DNA from: Lachnospiraceae bacterium
Lineage (GTDB): Bacteria; Bacillota; Clostridia; Lachnospirales; Lachnospiraceae
Direction of reading: 5' to 3'
Length of the DNA stretch: 58,365 bases
NCBI GenBank assembly: GCA_017449745.1
Contig: JAFTFD010000060.1
Span: 1-58,365, forward strand
A program made the position numbers and the translations under genes. A model generated the notes under the pieces. It saw only the letters and a list, made by a program, of their open reading frames with translations. It did not search any database and was not told where the DNA came from. Each line of letters starts with the position of its first letter. Within the stretch, counting starts at the first letter, position 1. Shown here in pieces: positions 35,207 to 45,776 of this stretch.

Positions 35207-36283
35207 TTATCTCTCCGCCTTGTGCCCGACGACACAGCGCCACTCTCCCTGGGAAGTCACGGAGAGGATATCAAGTCCCTGCTCCTTCATGGCGGCGGCC
35301 ACATCCTCTTCGCGGCCTTCGACGATTCCGGAGGTTATGAAGACACCGCCCGGCTTAAGCGCGTCTGCTGCCGCAGGTGCCAGCGGGATCAGTACGTCCG
35401 CCAGGATATTGGCGACGACGATATCATATTGCTCTTTTCCTACTCTCTCCTGTGTCTCAGAGTCCGAGATCAGGTTGCCGAGGATCATTTCCATTCTGCC
35501 TGCGGATACTCCGTTTGCCTCGAGGTTTTCCTCCACAGCGGGGATCGCGCAGGGATCCAGGTCCGTGCCCACAGCCCTGACAGCGCCGAACATGAGAGCG
35601 AGGATCGCGAGAATTCCGCTTCCCGTACCTACGTCCAGCAGAACGGTGTCCTTTGTGAGATACTGCCTGATCTGGCGGATACACAGCTGCGTCGTCTCGT
35701 GCATTCCGGTCCCGAACGCGGTACCCGGATCGATCCGGAAAATGCAGGCCGGTTCTTTCCCGTCTGTCTGCGGATCCTCCCAGGACGGCATGACCAGGAT
35801 ATCATCGATCCAGAACTGGTGAAAATACTGCTTCCAGTTATTCATCCAGTCCACATCCTGCGTCTCCTCCACCGTGACCGTTCCGTCGCCGATAAAGTCG
35901 CAGTACTCTCTCATCTCCCGGATCTTATTGCTGATCGCCTCACAGACCTGTTCAGGCGTGCAGGTCTCTTCTTCACCGGCGTCCCGGCTGCTGACGGAGG
36001 CAAGGCTTCCTCCGCTTTTTGCCGCATCTCCCGGGTCACGCAGGCCATTTTCCAGAACAAGCCTGCCGTCCTCCGTCTCCTCGACATAAAAGCTCAGCAC
36101 CGCCGTCCCGTCATCCTCGGGTCCCTGCGGCAGAATGTCCACGAACATCTGCTCCTTCTCGGCCGCCGTCAGGGGAACATTGTCCTCGATCTGGGCCCCG
36201 TAAAGCCCGATATCCTCCATCCCGCTGACCAGAATATCCTCCGCCATCGTTGTCGTGCGGATCTTAAACTTCATCCACTTCAT
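35207..36283 (-). CDS. prmA: Ribosomal protein L11 methyltransferase
   Basis: Trimethylates lysines and the N-terminus of ribosomal protein L11. The 358-residue protein has an N-terminal substrate-binding domain (about 1-160) and the class I SAM domain with DPGTAFGTGMHETTQLC, LLDVGTGSGILAILAL and the catalytic-region VVANILADVLIPL. It is about 40 residues longer than usual because of a low-complexity Gly/Ser/Asp insert (about residues 82-110). It follows dnaJ and precedes rsmE, as in Bacillus yqeT. Confidence 0.95.
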   Translation of the reverse strand: MKWMKFKIRTTTMAEDILVSGMEDIGLYGAQIEDNVPLTAAEKEQMFVDILPQGPEDDGTAVLSFYVEETEDGRLVLENGLRDPGDAAKSGGSLASVSSRDAGEEETCTPEQVCEAISNKIREMREYCDFIGDGTVTVEETQDVDWMNNWKQYFHQFWIDDILVMPSWEDPQTDGKEPACIFRIDPGTAFGTGMHETTQLCIRQIRQYLTKDTVLLDVGTGSGILAILALMFGAVRAVGTDLDPCAIPAVEENLEANGVSAGRMEMILGNLISDSETQERVGKEQYDIVVANILADVLIPLAPAAADALKPGGVFITSGIVEGREEDVAAAMKEQGLDILSVTSQGEWRCVVGHKAER

Positions 36284-36374
36284 ATTTTTCTCACTGACCT
36301 CTTACGCATATCCGGCAGCTGTTCACGCTCTGTAAACGGTGGACTTCTGCCATGTTCTTATATAACGCACGAAA

Positions 36375-36404
36375 GCGGAGCCGCATTTGTCATTGCAGCT
36401 CCGC
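36375..36404 (-). terminator. Hairpin between dnaJ and prmA
   Basis: GCGGAGC/GCTCCGC (7 bp) encloses a 16-base loop with a further partial TGCA/TGCG pairing, followed on the minus strand by TTTCGT. It lies just after the dnaJ stop and may reduce readthrough into prmA. Confidence 0.5.
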
Positions 36405-36411
36405 AGAACCA

Positions 36412-37581
36412 TCATAAATGGAACCATTTCTTTTTGGACTCTTTTGAATCTTTGCCCTCGTCGCCGTTCTCCACCTGCTGCGCCGCATTCAGGCTGTCTC
36501 CGGCAGCCGCGTCAAACTGGCGAAGCAGTTCCTTGGCCTCCTTGGAGAGCCTGGTCGGAGTCTCCACGACCAGTGTAATGTAGTGGTCGCCGCGCACATT
36601 TTTGTTCTGCAGGGTAGGAACGCCCTTTCCTTTCAGGCGCACCCTGGTGTCGGTCTGTGTTCCGGCTTTTACATCGTAGATCACCTTTCCGTCCACCGTC
36701 TCAACGGGAACAGAACCGCCCAGTGCGGCAAGTGCGAAGGAGATCTTTACTGTGGAATAAATATCGTACCCCTGTCTGTAGAAGACCGGATCCTGCTCGA
36801 CGACGACCTCGACCAGAAGGTCTCCTCTGGGTCCGCCGTTGATACCGGGCTCTCCCTTTTCCCGGATCCGCACGCTCTGGCCGTTATCGATGCCAGCAGG
36901 GATCGAGACCTGGATGGTCTTGCGGCTCGTCGTATATCCGCTGCCGCCGCAGGTCGTGCACTTGTCCTCGATGACTTTTCCTGACCCTGAGCATTCCGGG
37001 CAGGACTGCACGTTCCGTACAGTGCCGAAGAAGGACTGCTGTGTATAGACGACCTGGCCTTTGCCGTTGCATCTGGGGCACATTTTAGGGCTGGTACCGG
37101 GCTTGGCACCGGTGCCCTGGCAGGTCGGGCAGGGATCTTTGAGGTTCAGCGTGATATTCTTATCGACGCCGAAGACCGCTTCCTTGAAGGTGATCCTGAC
37201 GCTGGTGCGGATATTGGATCCTTTCATCGGTCCGTTTCCGGCCCCCCGGCTCCTGCCGCCGCCGAAAATATCTCCGAAGATATCTCCGAAAATATCGCTG
37301 AAGTCAGCGCCTGTGAAGTCAAATCCTCCGCCGCCGAATCCGCCGCTTCCATCAAATGCAGCATGACCGAACTGATCATACTGGGCTCGTTTATCGTGAT
37401 CACTCAGAACGGCATAAGCCTCTGAAGCCTCTTTAAATTTCTTCTCCGCCTCTGCATCGCCGGGATTTACGTCGGGATGGTATTTCTTGGCGAGCTGCCT
37501 GTATGCTTTCTTGATATCATCATCAGAAGCATTTTTGGCTACACCCAGCACCTCGTAGTAGTCACGTTTCTGTTCTGCCAT
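36412..37581 (-). CDS. dnaJ: Chaperone protein DnaJ (type I)
   Basis: Co-chaperone that delivers unfolded proteins to DnaK and stimulates its ATPase. The 389-residue protein has the J domain with [11 protein letters not shown] (HPD), a Gly/Phe-rich region (about 75-115), four CxxCxGxG zinc repeats ([32 protein letters not shown]) and the C-terminal substrate domain. ATG 37581 was chosen over 37593 because GAGGAATACT precedes it. The leader shares sequence with luxS. It is separated from dnaK by about 170 bases with an internal hairpin. Confidence 0.97.
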   Translation of the reverse strand: MAEQKRDYYEVLGVAKNASDDDIKKAYRQLAKKYHPDVNPGDAEAEKKFKEASEAYAVLSDHDKRAQYDQFGHAAFDGSGGFGGGGFDFTGADFSDIFGDIFGDIFGGGRSRGAGNGPMKGSNIRTSVRITFKEAVFGVDKNITLNLKDPCPTCQGTGAKPGTSPKMCPRCNGKGQVVYTQQSFFGTVRNVQSCPECSGSGKVIEDKCTTCGGSGYTTSRKTIQVSIPAGIDNGQSVRIREKGEPGINGGPRGDLLVEVVVEQDPVFYRQGYDIYSTVKISFALAALGGSVPVETVDGKVIYDVKAGTQTDTRVRLKGKGVPTLQNKNVRGDHYITLVVETPTRLSKEAKELLRQFDAAAGDSLNAAQQVENGDEGKDSKESKKKWFHL

Positions 37582-37582
37582 A

Positions 37583-37618
37583 GTATTCCTCATGCCGCAG
37601 CGTAAGCTTCAGGCATCC
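37583..37618 (-). promoter_or_regulatory. dnaJ 5' leader shared with luxS
   Basis: On the minus strand GGATGCC, a spacer with ACGCTGC and GGCATGAGGAATACT precede the dnaJ ATG. The ATGCC/GGCAT arms and the GAGGAATA ribosome site match the leader of luxS (7101-7135) closely, although the genes are 30 kb apart and unrelated. Confidence 0.65.
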
Positions 37619-37644
37619 TTAAATCTTAACAATGTTTCTCACAA

Positions 37645-37680
37645 CGGTTGCCCAGAGCAGTCTGATCCGCTCTGGGCAAC
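37645..37680 (-). terminator. Strong hairpin between dnaK and dnaJ
   Basis: GGTTGCCCAGAGC and GCTCTGGGCAACC form a perfect 13-bp stem with a ten-base loop, 74 bases after the dnaK stop. No T tract follows, so it may be a processing or attenuation site that lowers dnaJ relative to dnaK rather than a full terminator. Confidence 0.6.
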
Positions 37681-37754
37681 CTCATTATGTCTATTTTCAC
37701 TGTCAGCTGCACACGATATCAGCTGTATTCGATGTGTGAACAGTTATGCGTATT

Positions 37755-39686
<1,932 letters not shown>

Positions 39687-39765
39687 TTATTTACTATTTA
39701 TATAATCGATATTTCCGGGGATCCTGGATCCTCCGTCGTACCGCTATATTCCAACTGTCTCAGCT

Positions 39766-40452
39766 TTAAGAGACTACACTCACCATACTGTGTCTTAATA
39801 CCGTATCATGGAACATATATCCCTTGAGCAGTTCCTGTGCCACGGTTCCGGAGGGGTATTCCTCGCTCTCCACCTGCATGACCGCATTGTGAAGGTTGGG
39901 ATCGAATTCCTTGCCTGCCGCGTCGATCGGCGTGACTCCTATGTCTTCCATCTGCTTGACGAGCTGGGCGTAGATCTTTCGCATGCCCTGCACGAAGGCG
40001 TCTTCCTCATCTTCCGGCTGAACGGAATCAAATCCGCGCTCGAAATTGTCGATGATCGGCAGGAGCTTCTCCAGAACATTTTTCTCGCCCATGGAGAACA
40101 TCTGGTCCTTTTCCTTGTCCGTGCGCTTGCGGAAGTTGTCGAACTCCGCCATCTGGCGCATGACCCTGTCCTCGAGCTCTCCGACTCTCTGCTTGAGAGC
40201 CGCCTTTTCCTTATCCTTCTTGCGGCTGAAGAATCCTTTTTTCTCTTCTTCTGTCCCGCCCTCTGTCTCTTCTGAAGGCTCTTCCGGCTGCGGCTCCTCA
40301 CCGTCCGCCTCTTCTGCTTCCGCAGGCTCCGCTTCGGCGGTTTCCGCTTCCTCGTTCTCTGCGCTCACCTCAATATCTTCAGAGTCCGGTTTCTCTTCTG
40401 CAGGTTCTGTGAGGTTCTCTTCCTGCACATCCATTATTCTGTCTTCTTCCAT
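39766..40452 (-). CDS. grpE: Nucleotide exchange factor GrpE
   Basis: Releases ADP from DnaK. The 228-residue protein has a very acidic Glu/Ala-rich N-terminal segment (about 1-75), a coiled-coil (about 80-140) with EFDNFRKRTDKEKDQM and the C-terminal beta domain with NLHNAVMQVES and GYMFHDTVLRHSMVSV. It is longer than the Bacillus protein only by the acidic extension. AAGGAGCGAT precedes the ATG. It is second in the hrcA operon. Confidence 0.96.
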   Translation of the reverse strand: MEEDRIMDVQEENLTEPAEEKPDSEDIEVSAENEEAETAEAEPAEAEEADGEEPQPEEPSEETEGGTEEEKKGFFSRKKDKEKAALKQRVGELEDRVMRQMAEFDNFRKRTDKEKDQMFSMGEKNVLEKLLPIIDNFERGFDSVQPEDEEDAFVQGMRKIYAQLVKQMEDIGVTPIDAAGKEFDPNLHNAVMQVESEEYPSGTVAQELLKGYMFHDTVLRHSMVSVVS

Positions 40453-40537
40453 ATCGCTCCTTTTCCTTGCCGCGGATGCAGGTGCGCATCCGTTTCTATC
40501 TATAACCGGTCAGGATCCTGGTCCTGAACAGTTATTT

Positions 40538-41560
40538 CTATTTATCATAGATCGTATCCAGCTGCGTCATGATCTTCTGCAGGACGCCGACGACCTTGTC
40601 ATAATCCATACGCTTGGGACCGATGACACCTACCGTACCTTTCATCCCGCCTCCGAGATCGTAAGTAGCTGTGACTACGCTGCAATCCTGCATGCTGGCC
40701 ATCGGCATCTCATTTCCGATATAGACCTGGATCCCGGTTCCGGGCTCCTGCGAGAGCTGTTCCTGGACGATGCTCCCCAGGGCTTCCTTTTCCTCGAAAT
40801 CACTGATCAGGCGGCTGGCGCTGTCACCGGAGAGCTCCGGATACTTAAATATGTTGGTCGCACCGCTCGTATAGATCCTGGGGTTCTCATCCGGGTGGAT
40901 CGCCTCCGCCGCGGAATCGATCACCTTGCCTACGATCTCCGAGTGCTCCTCCGCCTGCTGCCTGATCTGGGCGATCAGGCCAAGGCTGATCTCATCGACT
41001 GAGAGCCCGCACAGGCTGTTGTTGAGCAGCATGTTCAGCTTGAGAAGCGTCTTGGCGTCGAGCACCTCGTCCGTCCGGATCATGGTGTTGCGCACCAGGT
41101 TCCCCTCGATCACGACGACCGCGAGGATGTTCTGCGTGTCGATCTGTGAGAGCTGGATGAACTTGATCTTGTTCTTCTTGACGACCGGCGCGGAGATCAT
41201 GGAGGCGTAGTTCGTATTCGCCGCCAGGAGCTTGGCCACCTGCTGCAGGAGATTTTCCAGACGGTCCTGTTTCTCTACCAGGATGTCCTGCATCTCCTGT
41301 ACTCTGGTCCTCTCGCTCCGGAGCATATCGTCGACGTAGACCCTGTAACCGGCGTCTGTCGGGATCCTCCCCGCCGAGGTGTGCGGCTGCATGATCAGTC
41401 CCATCTCCTCAAGGTCCGCCATCTCATTGCGAATCGTTGCAGAGGAGAGGCTCATATCCGCCAGCTTGGAGATCGTTCTGCTGCCGACCGGCTCTCCGGT
41501 CTCCAGATAGTTCCGGATGATGGCCTGCAATATTTTCATTTTTCTTTCCTGCAGTTCCAT
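40538..41560 (-). CDS. hrcA: Heat-inducible transcription repressor HrcA
   Basis: Binds the CIRCE operator and represses the dnaK operon until heat shock titrates GroEL. The 340-residue protein has an N-terminal winged helix (MELQERKMKILQAIIRNYLETGEPVGSRTISK...SSATIRNEMADLEEMG), the LxQPHTSAGRIPTDAGYRVYVD motif and the dimerisation region ending in GVIGPKRMDYDKVVGVLQ. ATG 41560 was chosen with GGAGACAGGA upstream; a longer frame to 41662 would start inside the CIRCE element. It heads the operon hrcA-grpE-dnaK-dnaJ. Confidence 0.96.
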   Translation of the reverse strand: MELQERKMKILQAIIRNYLETGEPVGSRTISKLADMSLSSATIRNEMADLEEMGLIMQPHTSAGRIPTDAGYRVYVDDMLRSERTRVQEMQDILVEKQDRLENLLQQVAKLLAANTNYASMISAPVVKKNKIKFIQLSQIDTQNILAVVVIEGNLVRNTMIRTDEVLDAKTLLKLNMLLNNSLCGLSVDEISLGLIAQIRQQAEEHSEIVGKVIDSAAEAIHPDENPRIYTSGATNIFKYPELSGDSASRLISDFEEKEALGSIVQEQLSQEPGTGIQVYIGNEMPMASMQDCSVVTATYDLGGGMKGTVGVIGPKRMDYDKVVGVLQKIMTQLDTIYDK

Positions 41561-41651
41561 TCCTGTCTCCGTTTCAGGCTTACGCTTCCATAAGAGTTCT
41601 CTGCTGTCTTCCCTGATCCGGAGGAACAGCTGTCTCCTGCTTTTTTGATTG

Positions 41652-41678
41652 TTAGCACTCATTTGAATCGAGTGCTAA
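41652..41678 (-). promoter_or_regulatory. CIRCE operator
   Basis: TTAGCACTC, nine spacer bases, GAGTGCTAA: a perfect copy of the CIRCE consensus, about 90 bases upstream of the hrcA start and just downstream of the promoter. HrcA binding here should repress the whole chaperone operon. Confidence 0.98.
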
Positions 41679-41692
41679 CATCTACGATTCAT

Positions 41693-41721
41693 AAGATACC
41701 ACCAGAGGGAATCTATGTCAA
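41693..41721 (-). promoter_or_regulatory. Sigma-A promoter of the hrcA-grpE-dnaK-dnaJ operon
   Basis: On the minus strand a perfect TTGACA (41716-41721) and TATCTT (41693-41698) are separated by 17 bases. The CIRCE starts 14 bases after the -10 hexamer, so the operator covers the transcript start region. Confidence 0.92.
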
Positions 41722-41746
41722 CAATCCTAAATATAAAAAATGGATT

Positions 41747-41775
41747 AAAAAAACCGGATGCATTTCTGCATCCGG
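41747..41775 (-). terminator. Rho-independent terminator of the H1-like gene
   Basis: CCGGATGCA/TGCATCCGG with a TTTC-type loop (41754-41775) is followed on the minus strand by seven T residues (41747-41753). It separates the H1-like gene from the hrcA promoter. Confidence 0.93.
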
Positions 41776-41805
41776 CATCGTTATTTACCGATATTCCCGA
41801 TCTGA

Positions 41806-42321
41806 TCAGATGTTGAACTTCAGCTCCTGATCGCCGTTGATCACAGCGTAAACTGTGCTCTCTTCCGGCTTCACATACAGCTGAACGCTCTTGATGTCCT
41901 CGACGTTCTTGCCAAGGTCATACTGCCATACATCCTTAGCGGACTGAAGAAGTCTCTCAGATGTGTAGTCATTGCCGTTCCACTGAAGAACAACGGTGGA
42001 CTCCATAGCAGCTGCCTTCTTGGCCGGAGCTTTCTTTGCAGGAGCCTTCTTAGCGACAGCCTTCTCAGCTGCGGGCTTTTTCTCAGCTGCTGCCTTCTTT
42101 GCAGGAGCCTTCTTCTCAGCCTTGACTTCCTTCTTCTCCTCGACCTTTGCTGCAGGAGCTGCGACTGTCTCTTTGACCTCGGCTGCCGGAGCTGCCTCTG
42201 TCTTCTTTGCTGCTGCCTTCTTTGCAGGAGCCTTCTTAACTGTTGTCTTTGTCTCTTCCTTTGCTGCAGCCTTGACAAATGTTGCCTTTACAGTAGCTGC
42301 GGGTTTCTTCTCTGTTGCCAT
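41806..42321 (-). CDS. Histone H1-like Lys/Ala-rich protein with a C-terminal DUF6465 domain
   Basis: The 171-residue protein has two parts. Residues 1-105 are Lys, Ala, Pro and Glu only, with many KKAPAKKAAAKK-like repeats as in eukaryotic H1 tails and bacterial Hc1/AlgP proteins, so nucleic-acid binding is likely. Residues 106-171 form a small folded domain (STVVLQWNGNDYTSERLLQSAKDVW, ending VNGD-like INGDQELKFNI) resembling DUF6465, common in Lachnospiraceae. AAAGGAGAATTACA precedes the ATG and a strong promoter lies upstream, suggesting an abundant protein. Function is inferred from composition only. Confidence 0.8.
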   Translation of the reverse strand: MATEKKPAATVKATFVKAAAKEETKTTVKKAPAKKAAAKKTEAAPAAEVKETVAAPAAKVEEKKEVKAEKKAPAKKAAAEKKPAAEKAVAKKAPAKKAPAKKAAAMESTVVLQWNGNDYTSERLLQSAKDVWQYDLGKNVEDIKSVQLYVKPEESTVYAVINGDQELKFNI

Positions 42322-42466
42322 TGTAATTCTCCTTTTCTTCTAAATGAACTCTCCCCGACTGCACCTTTTTATGCAGCCGCCTATGCTCAAAGTCCCAATC
42401 CCAGCCGCAGTGAAAACACTGCAAATGCCTTATTCCAGGGACTTCATTAACGTTTTACCGATATGT

Positions 42467-42495
42467 AAATTAGCACAACCGGAATAGTCTGTCAA
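42467..42495 (-). promoter_or_regulatory. Sigma-A promoter of the H1-like gene
   Basis: A perfect TTGACA (42490-42495) and TAATTT (42467-42472) are separated by 17 bases on the minus strand, about 145 bases before the start codon, leaving a long leader. The flanking sequence is AT-rich with T/A tracts. Confidence 0.8.
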
Positions 42496-42608
42496 TAATA
42501 TTTTACAAAAACAGCAAACATTTTTTGTAAATTATGCCATATTGCAAATTAATTCAATTTATTGTAGAGGATACGGCTCCCCCGCATGTGCGGCGCATTC
42601 GATGCCTG

Positions 42609-43445
42609 TCAGCCTGCTAAAGCGAAGTACAGAATGACCAGCGCGCCGAGAACGATCCTGTACCATCCGAAGACCTTGAAGTCGTGCTTTCTGATATACC
42701 CCAGCATAAAGCGGATCACAAACAGGGAGACGATGAAAGCCGTCAGCATCCCGACGCCCAGGATCGCCGCCTCCATTCCCGTGAAATGAAAGCCGTATTT
42801 GAGCATCTTCAGAAGGCTTGCCCCCGCCATGACGGGGATCGCCAGAATAAAGGTGAACTTGGCGGCGACGGTTCTGGAAACTCCTATGATCAGGCCGCCG
42901 ATGATCGTCGCCCCGGATCTGGAAGTTCCGGGGAAGATCGCTGCCAGGAGCTGGAACATGCCGATCAGCAGCGCGTCCTTCATCGTCAGGTCCTCCAGCC
43001 TCGTCACCCTCGGCTCTGTGTCTTTTCTCCTGGTCTCAACAACAAGGAAAACGATACCGACGAGGATCAGCATGGCTGAGACGACCTGCCAGTTATACAG
43101 ATGCTCATCCAGCCAGTCGTCAGCCAGAACGCCCACGACCCCGGCCGGAATGCAGGCGACGATCGTTTTTACCCAGAGTTCAAGGATCTCCCTCTTCCAT
43201 ACGATCCGCGTGCGCTTGCGGTGCCGGTAAATACCGAGGGGCCAGATCTCTTTCCAGCTCATCAGCACGACCGCCATGATGGCGCCGAACTGGATCACGA
43301 CCAGGAACATATTCCAGAATTCATCCGTGACGTTCATGGTCACAAATTCATTCAGCAGGATCATGTGGCCGGTGCTGGAAACGGGGAGCCACTCCGTCAC
43401 TCCTTCGACCAATCCGAACAGAAACGCTTTCAGAAGATCTGTCAT
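42609..43445 (-). CDS. uppP: Undecaprenyl-diphosphatase UppP (BacA)
   Basis: A 278-residue membrane enzyme that dephosphorylates undecaprenyl diphosphate to recycle the carrier lipid of cell-wall synthesis; overproduction gives bacitracin resistance. It has the first motif LVEGVTEWLPVSSTGHM with the catalytic Glu and His and the second motif PGTSRSGATIIGG, and about eight hydrophobic segments. Its start overlaps the stop of the aminotransferase gene by four bases. Length and motifs are complete. Confidence 0.95.
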   Translation of the reverse strand: MTDLLKAFLFGLVEGVTEWLPVSSTGHMILLNEFVTMNVTDEFWNMFLVVIQFGAIMAVVLMSWKEIWPLGIYRHRKRTRIVWKREILELWVKTIVACIPAGVVGVLADDWLDEHLYNWQVVSAMLILVGIVFLVVETRRKDTEPRVTRLEDLTMKDALLIGMFQLLAAIFPGTSRSGATIIGGLIIGVSRTVAAKFTFILAIPVMAGASLLKMLKYGFHFTGMEAAILGVGMLTAFIVSLFVIRFMLGYIRKHDFKVFGWYRIVLGALVILYFALAG

Positions 43446-44662
43446 CTGCCATATACCTCCGCGGCAAACTTACGGATCACAGGCAAAGCCCTCCTGACCT
43501 TTTCCGTATCCTGGCAATAGGCGACCCTGAAATATCCGGGAGCGTGGAAGCCCTCGCAGGGCACAAACACAAGATCATACTGCAGTGCTTTTTTGCAGAA
43601 TGCCGCGGCATCGTCTTCCAGAGCCTTCGGCATGATATAGAAGGTTCCGCCCGGGCGCTGGACCTCGAAGCCAAGATCCTTGAAGGTATCGTACAGAAGA
43701 TTCATGTTCGTCTCATAGACATTGAGATCCGCTGTATCATCCACCGACTCAGCCATAGCCAGCTGGATCAGCGAGGAAGGGCAGTTGTGGCCGATCCCTC
43801 TGGAGATCTGCCCCATCATGGGAACCAGGTACTCCGCGCATTCACATGCCGGATTGACAGCCACGTACCCGATGCGTTCTCCCGGAACCGACAGGGACTT
43901 GGAGAACGAATAGCAGGTCAGCGTATGCGCATAATATTTTGCCGGATACGGAACCGTCTTTCCGTCAAAGACGATCTCGCGGTAAGGCTCGTCGGAGATC
44001 AGGAAGATCGTGTGTCCGAACTCCTCCGATTTTCTGGTGAGGATCTGTGCCAGTTTCCGCAGAGTCTCCTCCGTATAGACGATCCCGGACGGGTTGTTGG
44101 GGGAATTGATCAGGACAGCGGCGACGCGGTCCATAGCCTCCTGTCCCTCTATCTTCACCTGTTCCAGGTACTGCTCCAGGGCATCCAGATTGATCTGGAA
44201 ATCCGGAACATGGGCGGGGATGATGCGTGCCTTCGCGCCTGTGTCGTTGATATACGGAATATATTCCGGGAAAAACGGCGCAAAGATCATGATCTCGTCA
44301 CCGGCCTTGGACACGGCACGCACCGCATGCGCGATCGCGCCTGCACAGCCTGAAGTCGGGAAGATCAGGCCTGCCGTATAGGGCACTCCGAATCTCCTGC
44401 TCAGCGACTCTGCCACTGTCTTTTTTACATCCGGCAGGCCAAGGCTCGGGCTGTACCCGTGCAGCCTGACGGGATCCTCTGTCTCAAGAAGCCGGACAGC
44501 TGCGTCCGTAAAGCTCTGCGGCGCAGGAACGGACGGATTGCCCAGGCTGAAATCAAAGACATTCTCATATCCGATCTCCTTCCCTCTTGCCGTGGCATAC
44601 TCCGACAGCTCACGGATCACAGACTTATTATTCAACATTGACAGGAAATGCTGGTTGATCAT
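43442..44662 (-). CDS. PLP-dependent aminotransferase, class I/II
   Basis: The 406-residue protein has NSPNNPSGIVYTEETL, ISDEPYREIVFDG and the PLP-lysine motif YSFSKSLSVPGERIGYVA, all typical of aspartate-aminotransferase fold type I enzymes. The substrate could be an aromatic amino acid, alanine or aspartate; it cannot be told. ATG 44662 was chosen because GGAGACCTGT precedes it. It lies 38 bp after the GNAT gene and overlaps uppP by four bases, so the three are co-transcribed. Confidence 0.92.
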   Translation of the reverse strand: MINQHFLSMLNNKSVIRELSEYATARGKEIGYENVFDFSLGNPSVPAPQSFTDAAVRLLETEDPVRLHGYSPSLGLPDVKKTVAESLSRRFGVPYTAGLIFPTSGCAGAIAHAVRAVSKAGDEIMIFAPFFPEYIPYINDTGAKARIIPAHVPDFQINLDALEQYLEQVKIEGQEAMDRVAAVLINSPNNPSGIVYTEETLRKLAQILTRKSEEFGHTIFLISDEPYREIVFDGKTVPYPAKYYAHTLTCYSFSKSLSVPGERIGYVAVNPACECAEYLVPMMGQISRGIGHNCPSSLIQLAMAESVDDTADLNVYETNMNLLYDTFKDLGFEVQRPGGTFYIMPKALEDDAAAFCKKALQYDLVFVPCEGFHAPGYFRVAYCQDTEKVRRALPVIRKFAAEVYGR

Positions 44663-44700
44663 ACAGGTCTCCTTCCTTTCTGAAGCGCTTTGCGCGTTTT

Positions 44701-45570
44701 TTATCTTCTCTCCGGCAGGATAAAGCAAAGCTCTTCTTCTGTCCCGCCCGCCGGTTCAAATCCAAGTTTTTCCAATACTCTCACGGACGCCGTATTCCCC
44801 GGGCGCACCTGTGCCCCGATCCCCGGCAGATCCAGGTTTTCCAGGGCGTACTCAAGGACTGCCTGCGTGACCTCGCCGGCAAAGCCCATTCGTCTTCTGT
44901 CTTTTCGGATGATATATCCGAACGGCACATAAGCCATTCCGGCCTTCTGGACAGCAAAGCCGACCCGGCCGATCATCTCTCCGGAAGCTTTCTCCACGAC
45001 GGACCAGTAGCCATACCCGTAAAATCCGTAGATCTTTTGAATGTATTCCTCCAGCCTTGCTCTCTCGATCCCGCGGTCAGGATCCGGTCCGTCCAGAAAG
45101 GCGGCAGCCTCCGGATCATCATACAGTTCATAGATGGCATCCAGGTCGGAAAGAGCCATTTCCCGCACGATGCACCTTGGGGTCTCAAGAATGGTCCATG
45201 GAATATCTTTTATTCGCTGATATATTTTATCATACGAGTCAATATCGATGTATGCCGGCTCTGAGAGGATCCAGCGGATCCCCTGAAAAGTAGAGTCCCT
45301 GTTCTTTTCGTGCAGATATCCCGCTGCGGCATACCCCTCTTTTACCAGCCGGCGGCAGACATCCTCCTGATCGGTGATATAGAGGACGCCTTCTGCCTGA
45401 TCAGGAACATCCATATCCTTTCCGGAGATCTGTTCTATCGTTCCCCTGACTTTGCATCTCTCAAAATACCGGCAGGCCTCTTCGAGTTCCTCCCGGCAGC
45501 TGTCCATATTCTCTTTGCTGATCAGGAATACGATCCTTTGCGGTTTGTCGCACTGCATTCTTTCGTTCAT
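44701..45570 (-). CDS. GNAT N-acetyltransferase with an N-terminal extra domain
   Basis: The C-terminal half (about residues 130-289) is a GNAT of the RimJ/RimL-like type: TPRCIVREMALSDLDAIYELYDD, VPFGYIIRKDRRRMGFAGEV with the acetyl-CoA loop, and NTASVRVLEKLGFEPAG. The N-terminal 120 residues contain RIVFLISKENMDSCREELEEA and GVLYITDQEDVCRRLVKEGYAAAGY, which look like a degenerate HAD-like fold without a catalytic DxD; their role is unknown. The start is uncertain: a TTG at 45603 and an ATG at 45558 are also in frame. Confidence 0.8.
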   Translation of the reverse strand: MNERMQCDKPQRIVFLISKENMDSCREELEEACRYFERCKVRGTIEQISGKDMDVPDQAEGVLYITDQEDVCRRLVKEGYAAAGYLHEKNRDSTFQGIRWILSEPAYIDIDSYDKIYQRIKDIPWTILETPRCIVREMALSDLDAIYELYDDPEAAAFLDGPDPDRGIERARLEEYIQKIYGFYGYGYWSVVEKASGEMIGRVGFAVQKAGMAYVPFGYIIRKDRRRMGFAGEVTQAVLEYALENLDLPGIGAQVRPGNTASVRVLEKLGFEPAGGTEEELCFILPERR

Positions 45571-45740
45571 TTTTTGTTCATTTTTTGTTATAAAATATTT
45601 CAATTATGGCATATTCTTTTGTCACGAATACAATTTATACTAACTGTAACGAGAACGCAAGAACAGCCAATACATACTAAAACTTTTTCATAATAGTGCC
45701 GGTTGCCGAAAGGTGACCGGCATCCTCCCTTTTTTGAGAT

Positions 45741-45776
45741 AAATACCCTCCGGGATCGCTCCCGGAGGGTATTTTT
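45741..45776 (+). terminator. Strong bidirectional hairpin terminator
   Basis: AAATACCCTCCGGGA and TCCCGGAGGGTATTT form a perfect 15-bp stem with a four-base loop, followed on plus by more T residues. There is no annotated plus-strand gene upstream within the gap, so it may end a small RNA. Confidence 0.8.

Noticed and set aside
41561..41662. N-terminal extension of hrcA (34 more residues)
   Set aside because: The extended start lies inside the CIRCE operator and no ribosome site precedes it; the winged-helix start fits the ATG at 41560.
41871..42278. Arg/Gln-rich alternative frame in the H1-like gene
   Set aside because: A frame-shifted reading of repetitive Lys/Ala codons; the frame with the good ribosome site and DUF6465 end is real.
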